Source: Aquila chrysaetos chrysaetos
Taxonomy: Eukaryota > Chordata > Aves > Accipitriformes > Accipitridae
Direction of reading: 5' to 3'
NCBI RefSeq assembly: GCF_900496995.4
Contig: NC_044009.1
Coordinates: 10,758,001-10,822,000 of the forward strand
Length of the DNA: 64,000 nucleotides
Below are positions 49,172 to 61,580 of this stretch, piece by piece. Within the stretch, counting starts at the first letter, position 1. Every line of letters begins with the position of its first letter. A program made the position numbers and the translations under genes. Below the pieces are notes generated by a model, which did no database searches, was not told the DNA's origin, and worked only from the letters and a program-made list of their open reading frames with translations.

Positions 49172-51518
49172 TTGCAGGGAACTCTTGTCCTTCTGGATGT
49201 AAAGGCTGTGTTTTTGCCCTCTGCTCAGGGTATTAAATGCAGATGAGAAAGGATGATTAAATAAGTGGAAGCCCAGAAGAAACCATGGATCTGTAATTAC
49301 ACAGAGAGATTTTGAATGAAACTCTGTGTGTCTGCTGCTTCAGAAGCAGCCCTTCTGCATTAGAAATGGTGTGGGGAGAGGGATGTGGAGCTTTTCAGTG
49401 TGGGCTGTGGGCTCCACATGAGAGCACCCATCCTTTCTCTCACCAGCTGGGATGCTCACTTGCTGGCTCCCCAGTCTGCCTGTCTTTTGCCCGTTCTGGT
49501 CTCTGCCCCTTCCAGGAGACAGGCTGGTCCTGGCTGTGCTCGCCAGGCCTTGTCCCGTCCGGGAGGAGACATGGGAGTGCCAAATAGGTCTTGCCATCAG
49601 AGGATCCCTGCGGGAAGGAAGGAGCCTGTTTTGGGAAAAGCAAGTTTTGCCTCCTACTCACACTTAAGGAGCTTGAACAAGAAGGATGTGTTGCAGGGTT
49701 AGGGTCTGGAGCTGCATCTCCTGTTTCGTGATGGAGACCTCACTGGAAGAAGTGCCGATGCACAGGCACAGGTCCCATCTCCAGGGCTGACCCAGGGGTG
49801 CAGCATGAGGATGCTGCAGAACTGTGCTGCACCCCAAAGCAGTAACACACCCAAGCTTCGGTGTTCAATGGGAAATAAACTGACTCTGTTTCCTTTTTTT
49901 TAAATTTGTTTGTCTGTCTTTGTCACTTCTTTACTGGATCCCTGTACGGTGCAAACACATCCCCTTAAAGGGCCGGTTTTCATCTCCTGGGAGGAGGGAG
50001 AAGAGGGATTTTTCATTCTGCCAGGTTTGCTTTGTGGTTGGCGCTTTGCCTTCCCATTTTGGTGGGAGCTTCCAAATTCAGTGAGTTCCAAGGGACACTT
50101 GTGAGTCTCTGTCAGCACAGCCTCTGCTTTGCATTTATTTCCATTTCAGTTCGCATTGTGCCCAGGTGGCTGCAGCAATAGCTCTGTGCATGGGGCGGGG
50201 GAGCACTATCGCTTGGGCCAAGGGCAGTATGTCAGCTGGGAGATGGAGATCTTTTTTTAATTAACTGGTCTTTGCCTCATTAAATGAAAAAGGAAACCTA
50301 GTGAACAGTAGATACACAGCAGGGCTTAGGGTCTTTGAAAGTTTCTGTAAAAAGCGGATGCAACAACAAACAAATAAAGAACCAGAGTTAAAAAAGCTTG
50401 ATTTTAGAATATCCGTGGAGGTCACTGTGACCAAGACTTTGAAGAGGAATAATATATCTCTGGGATTCTTATCTGTTCCCTGAGCTATCGTGAGCGGCAT
50501 CTATTGCTGGGGATGTTACTGCTTTTCTGAATTTAATAGCATAAACATTGCTTATGCAAGCAGAACGCTGCAGGGGAAGGGATCTCCTCTCGCACACTGC
50601 AGAGCTGCCTCTGCGGACATCAGGGGCTTGAGTTTGCCCTGCTGCCTGCTCTCTGCACCCTCCAGGCCCTTCACCCCATGTGTGGCCCAGCTTTTCAACC
50701 AGCTGTGCAAGGGGATTTTGAGGAGGTGGGCGATTTTGAAGAGTCAGGGATTTAGGATGCAGTAGGATGGAGTCAGATGCCAGCTACGCTACCAACTACT
50801 GCCTGCTAGAGTCCGTCCTGGTCCCTCTGCAGAGCTGGAGGCTGTTTCCACACTTGCTAGAGCATCTTCTTCTAGCTAAGGGCGTAAATATGGGGGTCAT
50901 CCCTGAGGAGGTGCTGCCTGCAATGAAGGAAGGAAAGGCTGCCACATCAAATTTGAAGACTTCCTTGCATCCTTCAGGGAATATGTTGTCAGACATTTCT
51001 GGCCCAGAAAACGTAGCTTGCAGGTAGGACGGAGGTTTGGGGCAGTCATTTGAGATGCCACTTTGGTTTTAATCCAGCATGAGGTGAAGGGAGGACTGTG
51101 AAGTAGGCACAGTTATAAAAAAAGGTGATTGCACAGGCACCCGAAGCGTGGCTTCTGTGTCTTCAGGCTCCTCCAGCTGCAATGCTCACCTTGCAGCCTC
51201 TCTGCCTTAGCAGCTATGGCTGGCAGAACCTGGTACATTTGATGTTCCCTCTCCCCGCTCTGGCTCTGCTTAGTTGCATCCCTGAATGTGCACATCTTTA
51301 AAGGTGGTGTCAAGCCCCCAGTAACACCGGGCAGCTTTGGTGAACCCCAGTCCCAAGTGGTTGGACCTAAAGGACTGCAAGCAAAAGTCATGTCCCTCAG
51401 GGTGCCCTTTGGAGCGGCCTCGTCTGATGGCCAAGCCAAAGACCACCTCAAGGGCTGAGGACAAAGCTGCTTTGTGGCTTTCCACCATGCTTCCCCCAAG
51501 GTCAGTGCCCCAGGACTT
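49172..51518. other. Unique non-coding stretch
   Basis: No gene or repeat is supported. Several overlapping frames at 49312-49702 are open on both strands in GC-rich sequence, which argues for chance. The 210-codon minus frame at 51113-51745 has no domain and runs through the hairpin at 51519. Confidence 0.55.
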
Positions 51519-51555
51519 CCCATAAAAGTGCATCTTCCCATTGCACTTTTATGGG
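51519..51555. repeat. Perfect 14-bp inverted repeat with 9-nt loop
   Basis: CCCATAAAAGTGCA (51519-51532) and TGCACTTTTATGGG (51542-51555) are exact reverse complements around TCTTCCCAT. A short outer AGGA/TCCT pairing could extend the stem after an internal loop. Perfect arms suggest a recent origin or a selected structure. The stem is shorter than a typical pre-microRNA. It may instead be a small foldback or a remnant of one. Confidence 0.95.
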
Positions 51556-54500
51556 CTCCTTGTAGGGTGTGCCCTTGGCTTGTGACTAGTCCCTGGTCTA
51601 GTGGGGATGATGCCCCCCATTCCTCACATGAAGCACTGGTGCCCCTGAGATAGAAGAGCTGCTGCCAGGGTACAGGACAAGCCCAGGGTTGTGGTAAGAG
51701 TGGACATGGGTGGTACAGGGGCGAGGTAACGCCGATGCCATGCAACAGGATCCCAGCATGTGAGAAGCCCAGGCAAAAGCTGCCAGCAAGTGATGCAGGA
51801 TGTTTTGTCCTTGGAGCCGCTTCCCCATCATGACACTCCTCGCAGGGTTAGATATCATGCTGTGTGCTAGCAGCTAATCCTGCTGGGTTCCCCAGGAAGG
51901 GACAGACACTCCCTGTCCACATCAGCCAACATCCCACCTCAGCTGTACCCACTGCCAGGCAGGGCTGTAGGGCTGGGGTGATGGGGTGCAGGTCATGAGC
52001 TCCATCCTTTCTCCTCAGTGGCTGCACATGCCCAGCTGGTCCTGCCCATGGGACACCAGTTATCCAACTGGCTCCGCTCTGCAGATAAACCTTCTGCTGG
52101 TGCCAGAGGCAGAGTTTCCCCAGGAATGCATATTTATTAAAACCTCTGCCTCTGCTTATATGTCCACTTCCCCTGTGTATTCAGTGATCGTCTCGGTGTT
52201 TATGCTCCCTGCTTTCCCCCCATTGATTTATGGGCTTATTGTAATCTCTCCATTGTGTCGCTTCCCTCCTCCAGGCAACATGGAGCAGGCAGCAGTCCTG
52301 GGCATTTTTTCCTTTCACCCTGCGTGTTGGCTGGTCCATCCCTCAGCCATTTGCAGCGATTTGTGTGAGGAAGGACAGTGGCAGTGGCACACTTCAGCTG
52401 CAGACCATTGCCCATGGTACCAAATACTGATGAAGCTGTGTTTTTTCCCAGCAAGGATGCTCTTGAAGGCAGTGAAATTTCCCCAGCAGTGATGAGGGCT
52501 GCTGTGAAGGATGAAATGCTTTTCACCTGTTCAGGAGATGGGTAGGACTCTCAGCTGTGCCTCTGAAAATGAGCACACCACTCTTTTCTTGGGATTAGGG
52601 AGTTGTCTGCAGCCTTTCATCAAAGCTACTTGCAAGTCTTTGTATGTGTGTTTTTTTAACAGTCTTTTGGGACAGGAAGGAGTTATTTATTGCATCTCTC
52701 CTTGGTTTCTCATCCTTGGACTGTGGGGCTTGTGACCCAGGTGGACATCATGTCTGAAGCTCTGGTGGGAGGGTACAGCTGTCAGGAGCATGTCTGTGAA
52801 TCCCTGCCAGGGAAGAGGGGTGAGTGTCTACATCAGCAGCAATCTGGAAACCCCTTCTTGTAGGCTGTGTTTCTTGCCTGCATTTTCCTACAGCTTTGTG
52901 CAATGCTTCTCCTGCAGCTTCCCCTGTCTCCCAGTGGAGATGCCTTTGCACCCTGGTCCTGAGGCAGCTGCAGCTCCACCCAGTCCTGAAGCACTGCACT
53001 GTACTCTACCCAGCACTGAAGGCTGCAGCCAGCCACAAAGCTCATCCCTGTGGCTGAAGAAGGGAGCTTTGAGCACCCAGTGTCCCAAAGAGATGCATAA
53101 GCACCTGCTCTGAGCTGGGGGAGAAGGAAGGAGTGCTGGGAGTTACCTTCCCACAAGCACAGAGGTGAGAGGAGATAGGTATCTCAAAACCTTTAGCAAT
53201 GTGGCCCAAATTCCCTTGTCATCACGCCTGTACCTAATTGGGAAGGACCTCTTGAGCATGCAGGGAGGCTGATATTCCCACTTGGCATTGCCACTGGATG
53301 CCAGGACGCCACGGGGCTGGGTGTTACCTGCCAGCTCTGTGGGTCTTGTCACTGTCCTGCTGCCTGGAAAGGCTCTCTTGGCTTGTACAAAATAAGGTGG
53401 GGTATCCTTTAGTGAACAAAGGCCACTGCAAGTGCAGGGCTGTACTGGAAGTGTGTGTGTGTTGGGTGTTTTCCACATGAGGGTTTTTTTCTGGGAAACA
53501 CATGAATGTCAGAGGAATTTTTGTTTGTTTGTTTTTCCCATGAAAGTAGACAGTTCTGCTCTCTCCTTTCCAAGCTCAGCGCTGTATTTGCCAGGCCAGC
53601 CTCAGGAGTCTCTCCAGCAGTAGCATATTTTTGTGCCATTTGGGTAAATTATCTGAGATAAGTCTCAATGGTAGTGTTGATTTAAGGGGGAAGTCCGTAC
53701 CTTCTGTGTGAGCGAGAGTTTCTGGGCATGGACAAAACAGGAGCAAGTCTGCAGGATGAGGGCACAGAAAGGAGAAAATGGCTTAGTCTCTTGTTCTGGT
53801 TCCTAAAATGATTCCCAGCCTCCCTGCCTCTCACAAATCTGCCCTGCAAATCATTTCTTCCCCAGGCCTGGCCCATATTCATTTTTCCCCTAGCTCTCTG
53901 TCTGCTGGCATGTGGGATGTGGACTTGGGGTGAGGGTGGGAGACCAGCTTGCCACCAGGTTCTTTGGGTTTCTTCCACACCTGCTCCAGGCTGAGCACCT
54001 GCAGTGGCTGGAAGGGTGACTGAGGACCAAAGTGGCAACAACCTGGCACCCTGGGACACATGGAAGCAGTGCAAGGTCTGAGGTGGCTGCTGAGTGCCAA
54101 GTTGTTTGGAAATCCCAGGCCCAGCAAACGCTGAGCCTGTTGCCAAAAACTTGGCCTCAGCGGAGGATGCAGAGAGCATCCTCTCTACAGCAAGAGGATG
54201 GGCTCAGCAAGACCCTTGGAGGCTCCCTGCCAGGCTACCTCCTGACTTACTGCCGGTAAACAAGAGCATCCTTGTTTCTGGCACGGGCAAGTGTCTGTAG
54301 CCTGTAACCAGCCTCAGGTGAGCTCAGGTTAAACTCCTCACTGGAACTACAGGAGTTCCAGTTAGTCCTTAGTAAAGGCAAGAAGTTTTCGAAGGAAGAG
54401 ATTCAGAGAAATAAGCCTCGCAGCCTGGGAGTGAGACCAGGAGTCTCCTGGCTGCTTTAGGACCTCTATTTGTCACTGGCTTCATTCCCCTTCCCAGTTT

Positions 54501-55155
54501 GTAAGAAAGCCCATGGAGAAGACCTCCCTGAAGAGCAGGACGAGGAATGAGTTACGATCAGATTTGCCCACAAACTATAAAGCAGCCAAGCCTTCCACCC
54601 TCCCCAGAGGAACGTGAGCTGTTTGAGTAGCTCTTGTGTCTGAACCAAAGTTGTGGCAGGAGGTGAGGAAGCAGCAAACTGAGTCTGCTATAGGCTTGTA
54701 ATCCTGTTTGCTTTTAACCCAGCCTAAAACCTGGGCACGCATGGAGACACTGTATCCAGTTGTGCTGGTGCCTCCAGCTTGCCTTTTTTTTTTTTTTTTA
54801 AATATTTTTTTGTTTGTTTAGTTTAACCTCCCCAAACCCTTAACTCAGTCCTTTCTAGGAGGAAATTCAGGAAAACTGTTTTGCACTTTGCTGTGATCTC
54901 CCCGTGCCCCAGCCCCTCACCTGCAGGCTGGGCTGCACCCCTGGCAGCTGCAGAGTCTCTGCCACTCTTGCAAGAAATAGGAGGCCAGAACAGATGAGGT
55001 GAAGGTGAGGATCCTCCGGTGAGCCAGTGGCCATGTCCAGGGCTGCATGGAAATTGCTGCTGGAGCTTCATTCTCTTTGATATATTCTTGGATGTGCAGT
55101 GTGCGGATTTTCACCTTCTTGAATTTCACCCTGGGCCTTGCGTTTGTCCAAACAG
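51556..55155. other. Unique non-coding stretch
   Basis: No gene is supported. The 52080-52260 region, with GAATGCATATTTATTAAAACC and TTGATTTATGGGC words, is AT-richer and resembles conserved non-coding sequence. A T-rich tract lies near 54786-54815. On the minus strand a frame of 138 codons (54917-55333) ends across a strong CAG|GTGAGG donor at 54921/54920, but its 3' splice site is poor. Confidence 0.5.
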
Positions 55156-55380
55156 GAAAGCCTGCCCCGAAATCCAGACATGACCACACAAGACAGCCAA
55201 CGTTTGTCTTGCTCGTGTTACAGGTCTCCTCAGGAAAACAGCCCCGCCACCTCAGAAATTGCGGGGGACACTGCGGAGACAGATGCCAAAACCTCTCCTC
55301 CTCTAATTCAGCTATTCTCAAAGGCAGCTGCATCTCGGGAGGAGAAGCAGGAACAGCTGGAGCAAAAGAAAGGCCAATGA
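55156..55380 (+). CDS. Candidate terminal coding exon, unidentified
   Basis: A reading frame is open from an acceptor-like CCAAACAG (ending 55155) to a TGA at 55378-55380, giving 74 codons. A second acceptor, GTTTGTCTTGCTCGTGTTACAG ending 55223, has the better pyrimidine tract and would start the exon at 55224 in the same frame. The peptide is rich in Ser, Thr, Glu, Lys and Gln and poor in Trp, unlike most chance frames nearby. It ends in a charged helix after KTSPPLIQLFSKAAASREE. The P-L-I-x-L-F-S-K word loosely recalls short repeated modules in BCAS1 and the golli part of MBP as I remember them. That is not an identification. No donor precedes the stop and no nearby AATAAA was seen. A minus-strand frame is open over the same bases. 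Confidence 0.2.
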   Translation, partial: ESLPRNPDMTTQDSQRLSCSCYRSPQENSPATSEIAGDTAETDAKTSPPLIQLFSKAAASREEKQEQLEQKKGQ

Positions 55381-55838
55381 GATGATGCCATTAGGATTAT
55401 TTCATCTCCCTGTTGAACCAGAGCCCAGAGCAGTCCCTTTGTCAGTGAAACCCTCCTGTGTGGGGCTGTTACACCATCGCAGGGCAGGGGCCACAAACAC
55501 ATGCGAGTCCTGGAGAGTTTCACACTCTGGGAAGGACAAGATGTCCCAGAGGAATGGCCACGGGGGGATTTTTCAGCTCCTGAGCTGTTTGTCACGGGGA
55601 GTTCTGGAGGAAGCTGTGCTGAAATGGATGATAAAACCAGGGTGCATTGGACACACACAAAATTTGGCAAAGGGTAGATGGTGTACCCCAGGATAGCCTG
55701 TCGGGAAGGTTAGCTAAATGGTATCTTACGTGAATAACAGCATCTCCCTTCCCCACAGAAAAAGCTTTCCATGTCCCAAGCAAAACCTGTTGTTTTTTTG
55801 TTTGGGGCTTTTTTTGTGGTGTGTTTTGGGTGGGGGTT

Positions 55839-55862
55839 TTTGTTTGTTTGTTTGTTTGTTTG
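55839..55862. repeat. (TTTG)6 microsatellite
   Basis: Six TTTG units, flanked by T-runs on both sides. It shares its unit with the repeat at 68-87 but has no other link to it. Confidence 0.95.
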
Positions 55863-56551
55863 TTTTTCCCCAAAATGAATGCTACAATGCAGGTCTGCCC
55901 CTTCAGGGAGGAGGGTTTAGCACAGATGTGATGACAGGGTGTCTCTCCCCCTCTCCCTCTCGCTGTGTTTTCCAAAGGGCTCATTCTTGCTGGATCCTAC
56001 CTCTAGTGCTCTTTGGATCTTTGTTGGCTCCATCTGTAGTATGCAAGTGCCTGTAAAGGGCTTGGAAGAGGAAAGCATTAGCTAGAGGTAATTATTAATG
56101 GTAATAAGAACAACTGTGTGAGGGACCCTACCTGGGCTGCATTACAAAGACACTCTGAAACCACCCACCCGTGCCAAGTAACCTCTTTGCTTGCTCTGCT
56201 TTGTCTTTCATCTTCCTGTGTACCAATTACTTAACTCACTTCACATTTTTCTTTCTACTCCCTGGAAGCTGGATCAAGTGCCCCTTTCTGTGGTCATGAT
56301 ATGCCTCCTCCACATCTTCCTCCTACCTTGTCCTGTGTAAAGAGAAAGGGGGGGAATAATAATTCTTTTAATCCCTTGTGAGCCCTCTGATGCCACTCAC
56401 TGGGTCTTCTGATCCAAAAGCCACATAAAGTGGTAGCACAGATGTGTAGCTTAGCTCCGACGGCTGGAGACAGTTGTTAAAGGCTGTCAGTTGGGGGCAT
56501 GCAGCGAGGAAAAAGGATCCCCCTTCTCTCCCAGGGCCTGGGAAGGTCCCT

Positions 56552-56585
56552 GACACCAAAGCTTCCCCGACACCAAAGTTTCCCC
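56552..56585. repeat. 17-bp tandem duplication
   Basis: GACACCAAAGCTTCCCC at 56552-56568 is followed by the same word with one C-to-T change at 56569-56585. Confidence 0.95.
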
Positions 56586-57995
56586 ATTACAAGGTTTCAG
56601 TCTCTGATGCTGTTAACTCCACTGATTCCAGGTGGGTCAGATGAAGGGGTCCTGCCAAGGATGCTCTTTCTCTCCCCACGCAGAAGGTGGCTTGCAATGC
56701 TTCCCACCAGCGTCCTCGCAGCAGACTCTGTCTCTCTCTGCTAGGGGACGCTCGTTCTTAGCACCCCCAGCTCAACCCACAGGTGGCAGAAAGCCTCCAC
56801 AAAAGCCAGGAGTTGTGTGAGAAGCCAATCTCTGCTTAAGCAGTGGGATGGACCCCAGCTGGGACAGATGCTGAATGTGGTTCCTCCACTGGCTGGTGCC
56901 AAGCTGCCTTCAGAAAGTTCACCTTGACTACCAAAAAGCTGACCTCACGGGTATGCCACATTTTTCAGGTGAGCAATCCCTGGTGTGTCCCATGTTCAAG
57001 AGCCACTTCACAGAAGAGAGGCATTTCTGTCATCCTTTGAAGGCAGGGATGCTCCTCTGCCGCAGCCTTCCTGCATCTGCACAGGGGCAGCTGTTTAAAA
57101 GCCTCTACCACCGCTATCCTTATACACCCTGTCCGTGGGGGAGATGGGGAGTGCTCAGCAAACACGCTGCCTTCCAACATGCAGCAAGCCCTGCACCCAG
57201 ACAGTCTGCAGCCGAGAAACCTCATCCAGTGCGGGATCTAAACTAACACACGATCTGTTTCATTTCTGGCAGCAGTGGGGAAAAAGAGAGCCTTCAAAAT
57301 CTATAAATCAGCTGTCTTTCAAATTGTGTGGGGTTAAGGAAAAGGTGCAGAATAGAAATAATTTCCATGGGGGAAAGCATATCATTTCATTTGCCCAGGA
57401 AAAATAATATGCTGTCTTCATGTGTGTCTTCCAGAGACTTTAAAAAGAATTAAATGAGGGGTCAGAGGATGCAATTATGAGCATGGTTTCTCTGGGGGTG
57501 AAGCGGGTGGAAAAAATTTCCCTCCTCCCCTGTGTTCTGGAGGTTTATACTTGCCCTAATGCTGCAGTTCACTGCTTCTGTAGTCATGTTGGTAACTCCT
57601 TGTCCCCCACACCATAGCCCCCAAAAATGCACATACAGAATGAAACACTGGAATAGGCCAGATACCAAAATCTGGCAAGGAGCAATTTATTATTAACATT
57701 TAAAATCAGATCCCACCCAATATGGGATGCTATCCAGGCAGAATGTCTTAATCCAGCTTTGCTACCAAAAAAATGTTCCTATACCCCACACTTGGTGTCA
57801 GCCAGCAATTGGCAATGTTTGGCAGTGGGTCTGCGGTGGCAGCCCTGGCATGGGGCAAGAGCTAACTAACCCCAGCGCTCCCTATGCTGAGAGGTGGCTT
57901 TGCTGTCACCCTCCTCATGCCCTGGTCACCCCAGGCAGCCCGATGCTGGCTGGGGAGGGGCGGGGGGCATGTTGTGTTCCAGCTCCAGCTGGCTG

Positions 57996-58045
57996 GTGGG
58001 ACCTCTGTGCAGCGTGGTCAGTGGGAGCTCTGTGCAGCGTGGTTA
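57996..58045. repeat. 25-bp tandem duplication
   Basis: Two adjacent 25-bp units share the core CTCTGTGCAGCGTGGT and differ at only a few bases. This is a local duplication in GC-rich unique sequence. Confidence 0.95.
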
Positions 58046-59941
58046 TGGGGCACACGTACAGCCTGCACCCACCTCCCTATACCCCCGTGCTGGAAAAAGG
58101 GAGGTGAGGACGGCAAGGCTCGGCAAGGCTCCCTGAGAGCCTTTGATGCACTCTCATTAGCCGGTGGGCCCAGGCTGTGCAATATTGCTACAGCCTCTGA
58201 TCTCGCAACGCTAATTTAAGACAGAAACTAAAACTTTTTATTCTCCCCCTGCTGAAACACGAAGCAAAAAACCAACAGCAGGCCTTCTCCTGTCAGCTGT
58301 GATCCCCATCAGCGTTCATGGGGCAGGGGGAAGCGGGACACCAGCAAGGCTGGGTGGTAGAGGAGATGGATGGGTGCCACTTCGCAGCCTGCACACGCCG
58401 AGGCAGCTAATAAAAGCCAACCCTTGGCAGCATTGGTTGTATTTTAAAGAGACCATCTGCTCCCACCAGCCAGCAGACTGGCCGCTCTGGCAGAGCGTGG
58501 CCAGCCATAAAATGGGAGCTGGCAGGGACTGCCCCAACAGGACCACATCCACCGGGCAGACCCCAAAACCGCTGCATGGCGAGGGGGCTGCCACCCAAGG
58601 TCTTAGCTCCGCACTGTCCCGAAGGTATCTTTTATTTATCAACCAGAGCCATTTGATGTGAATTTCTCTGGTGCCTTCACTGAATTGTCACATGGAAATT
58701 GGATCTATTAAGCAGCTTTGGGCTGCAGCCAGTGCACTCTCCGTTACGGCAAACTTTCATCCAATTATTATTACTATACCTCCTGCTTCTGCCATAAATA
58801 AGATTGGAGGCTTTTTCTAGGTCTCTTGTTGGAGCAGGACGGGTGTGAATCTCTGCCCAGAATTGCACAGGCAAGCCCAGCACCGCTGTGCTCTTCTGCC
58901 TGGGACAGCAATATATTGGGGTGATGATGGGTGGCTGCAGGTTCCTCCTGGGTGGTGGCAGGAGCACAGACCATGAGCAGCTGAGCAAGGAGAGATGCTG
59001 CTTCTTGAGCTGGGAGTTTGCAGACTGATGCTGCAAAGCCTTGGCCAGCAGCATGGCTTGGTGACAGGGGCTGGTTCATCCAAGGCGATGGCTGAGCAGC
59101 AAAAGGAGTCTGACCTCTTGTCCCTACCAGCCTGCATGCACAGATAAACGTTCCTGGCACTCCCCCGGGATGTTTCTCACCTTGTTTTGCATTGAAATAG
59201 AGAATGGATTGGTTTGACTTTTTAAATTGAGTTGTCTCAAAACTTGATGGCAAATTTCTGAGAGCTCTGAAATGAGCGGTAGTGAGTGTCCTGCCTCTTT
59301 GGGGACCCTCTGTCCATGTTGCTCATGGCAGGAGCCTCTCCATGTGTTTGTGCTAGCTCCCAGACACCCCACGTATCGCAAATCAAGCCCCACTGCCTGG
59401 GAACCGCCATGGACCATGCTGGAGGCACTCTGCCTGCTCCAGGCCATCTGTAGTCAGCCATGCTGCTGCTTCTGCTTGAGGTTTTCTACCTTCTATCTCC
59501 AGTCACGTCCATTCCTCACATTTGCTTCCCGTAGGTGGTGCATAAAACAGCCCACCCTTCAGACAAGTGGCAGTAATTCACCGGCACCACATGGCAGGTG
59601 TAGTCCCAGCTGCAAGCAGGGGCCAGCCAACTCCAGTCACCCTGGAGATCTTTGGCCAAATGGCAAGATGCACATCTCCAGCGTGGGCCCTGCAGTGCCC
59701 TGATGCTCCCCGCACCCTGGAACGACATGCCCATGCATGCCCTCCCTCACCCACTGTCACCTGCATTTTCTCGGCGTGCAACCCCTCCATCCCTGATTGC
59801 ACATCTGGTCCGGCACTGCCAGCCCCAATGATTTTTACTGTGAGACGCCAAAACTCTGCCATCATGTTTGAAGAGCAGGAGGGGGGGAAGTCCTGCCATC
59901 CAGTGGATGCTGCAATGAGACAGTGCTAAATTGAGCTCTAA
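58046..59941. other. Unique non-coding stretch
   Basis: GC-rich sequence with many overlapping chance frames on both strands, the longest being 159 codons at 58774-59253 (minus). No domains, splice-site pairs or repeats are recognisable. Confidence 0.6.
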
Positions 59942-59966
59942 TTGTTTGTTTAAACTAATTAAATTA
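59942..59966. promoter_or_regulatory. Forkhead and homeodomain site cluster
   Basis: TGTTTGTTTAAAC (59943-59955) holds two overlapping forkhead-type words and the palindrome GTTTAAAC. It is followed directly by CTAATTAAATTA, which contains the homeodomain core TAATTA (59956-59961). This AT-rich island stands out from GC-rich flanks. A regulatory role is inferred. Confidence 0.35.
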
Positions 59967-61259
59967 TCAAACCCAAAGAATCTTGAAAGGGTTGTTAGGC
60001 CTCCTGCCCTCCCTTCTCCCAAGCACGTGTGCAGGGAGACAGGTAGCCCCACAACTGCCAGTCACAGGCTTTCTTGCAGCCTCTTTTGGAGCTGCTGATG
60101 GCGTCTCACATCAGGAGCAGAAGATGCAAGGCCAGTCTAATCTGCTCTGGCAATTCCCTTGTAACTAAGCATCATTTCCCCCCTCTTCTAGAAAACAAGA
60201 ATGTTTAGCATTACACGGTTTCGGCATCTGAGTTGCCTGACGGCTTTAAAAAGGAGTAAACATTCATCCTGCTGACATGGCAATAAAACCGGTGCATCTG
60301 GAAGAGAGGAGTCAGCAGCAGATGTGCCCCTGCAAACTGCTTGCCGTGATGAATGCTCTTCCCAGATACTGCTAATCCCTTTTCTCTTGCTCCTAGGCCT
60401 CCTTAATTGTGTTCCCTGTGATTAAATAACTCTTTGAAGACATCACTAGAATCTTGCACGCTGGAATGTCGCTTGCCAGGTTCGTAGCCTTTGGCTCTGG
60501 GCGTACGGAGCTTGTTTTGCAAGGGAGCTGGGGAGAGCGGTGCCTGGCATGCACTGGTGACCCCACAGTGCTCCAGGGAGAAACCTCCACCAGAAGGTCA
60601 GGACCAGCCCAGCTGCCCAGGAGGGTTGGTGGGCTTGTCAGAGATGCACCCGGATGCCCCACATGAACCCATTGATGACGAATTCCCAGGGAGCCGCTGC
60701 TTGCCTGGTGGTGCTTCCTCTCCCAGCCACCCGGGAAGAGCACAGTGCATGGGTTTGGGGAGGAGAGGGGTGCCGTGGCTGTGGTGATGTGTTAGGCCAT
60801 TGATGGGTGTGCTGGGGTGATGTCAGGCCATCCTTCTGCGGGCAGAGGGGAGGTGGGCGCTGGTTTCCAGCCTCTGCAGGCTTTCCTGCAAGCATGGTAC
60901 CCAAAGCCTGGTTTTTCAAAGGATGCTGAAGCCTTGGTCTGCGGGAGGGACACAAAAGCCCAACAGGGCTTCAAGAGTGTCTGAGGGGCTTTGCCAAAAT
61001 GCAGATCAGGAGGGAACTTATTTTATGGGTGCCTATACCCAGGAAAAATACCAAATGCAGGCATTGTCTGCAGGACGGGCCCTAATGCAGCAGGGAGCCA
61101 GCAGCAGCGGTGCTCCATCTTCTGCAGACCATGCTGCTGCCATGCTCCCGAATGCTACCAGGGCAGGATCCCAGCCCCATGCCAGCACAGTCTGCCCTGT
61201 CGCTGCCCACTCTGGAGCTTGTGCCCAGCTTCCCCGAGGCGGAGGAGGCAGGTCCCCAT
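59967..61259. other. Unique non-coding stretch
   Basis: No gene or repeat is supported. Around 60390-60470 the words CCTCCTTAATTGTG and GTGATTAAATAACTC look like a conserved non-coding core. Otherwise the sequence is GC-rich with chance frames. Confidence 0.55.
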
Positions 61260-61580
61260 AGATAGAGGCAAGCGATTGCCTGAATATTCATGTATCGGCA
61301 GGCAAGTTACAGCAGGCCCTTGTTACAAACTGCTACCCAAACTGCTTACATCCATAAATGAGGGAAATAAATAAACAGATGCTTGTTAATTGACTTAATT
61401 ACCCACCAGCAAACAGGAGACCGGGAGCACATCAATAAAAAATGTTTTAAAAAGCAACTCATAGTAATTCTTTTCCATATGCAAACCATGCCGGTCTCTT
61501 CTGTGTACAATAGACTCCCCAAAGACAAGAAATGGATTTTCATTACGCGGGAAGAAGAGATCAAAGTCTGAAAATTAGGG
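61260..61580. promoter_or_regulatory. Candidate conserved non-coding element
   Basis: This AT-rich block in GC-rich surroundings is dense in factor-like words: GAATATTCATG, GTTAATTGACTTAATTACC (paired TAAT sites), CATCAATAAAAAATG, CCATATGCAAAC (E-box overlapping an octamer-like ATGCAAAC near 61480) and CATTACGCGG. No frame of interest crosses it. The pattern is typical of developmental enhancers, but sequence conservation cannot be assessed from one genome. Confidence 0.35.

Larger units (their letters stand above)
55381..57995. other. Unique non-coding stretch with simple repeats
   Basis: No gene is supported. (TTTG)6 lies at 55839-55862 in a G/T-rich patch. A 17-bp duplication is listed at 56552. 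The part from about 57240 to 57480 is AT-rich with GGTTAAGG, GAAATAATTTCC and GAATTAAATGAGG words and may be conserved non-coding DNA. Confidence 0.55.

Noticed and set aside
51113-51745. 210-codon minus-strand ORF
   Set aside because: Unrecognisable, Trp/Cys-rich product; crosses a perfect DNA hairpin; no splice-site support.
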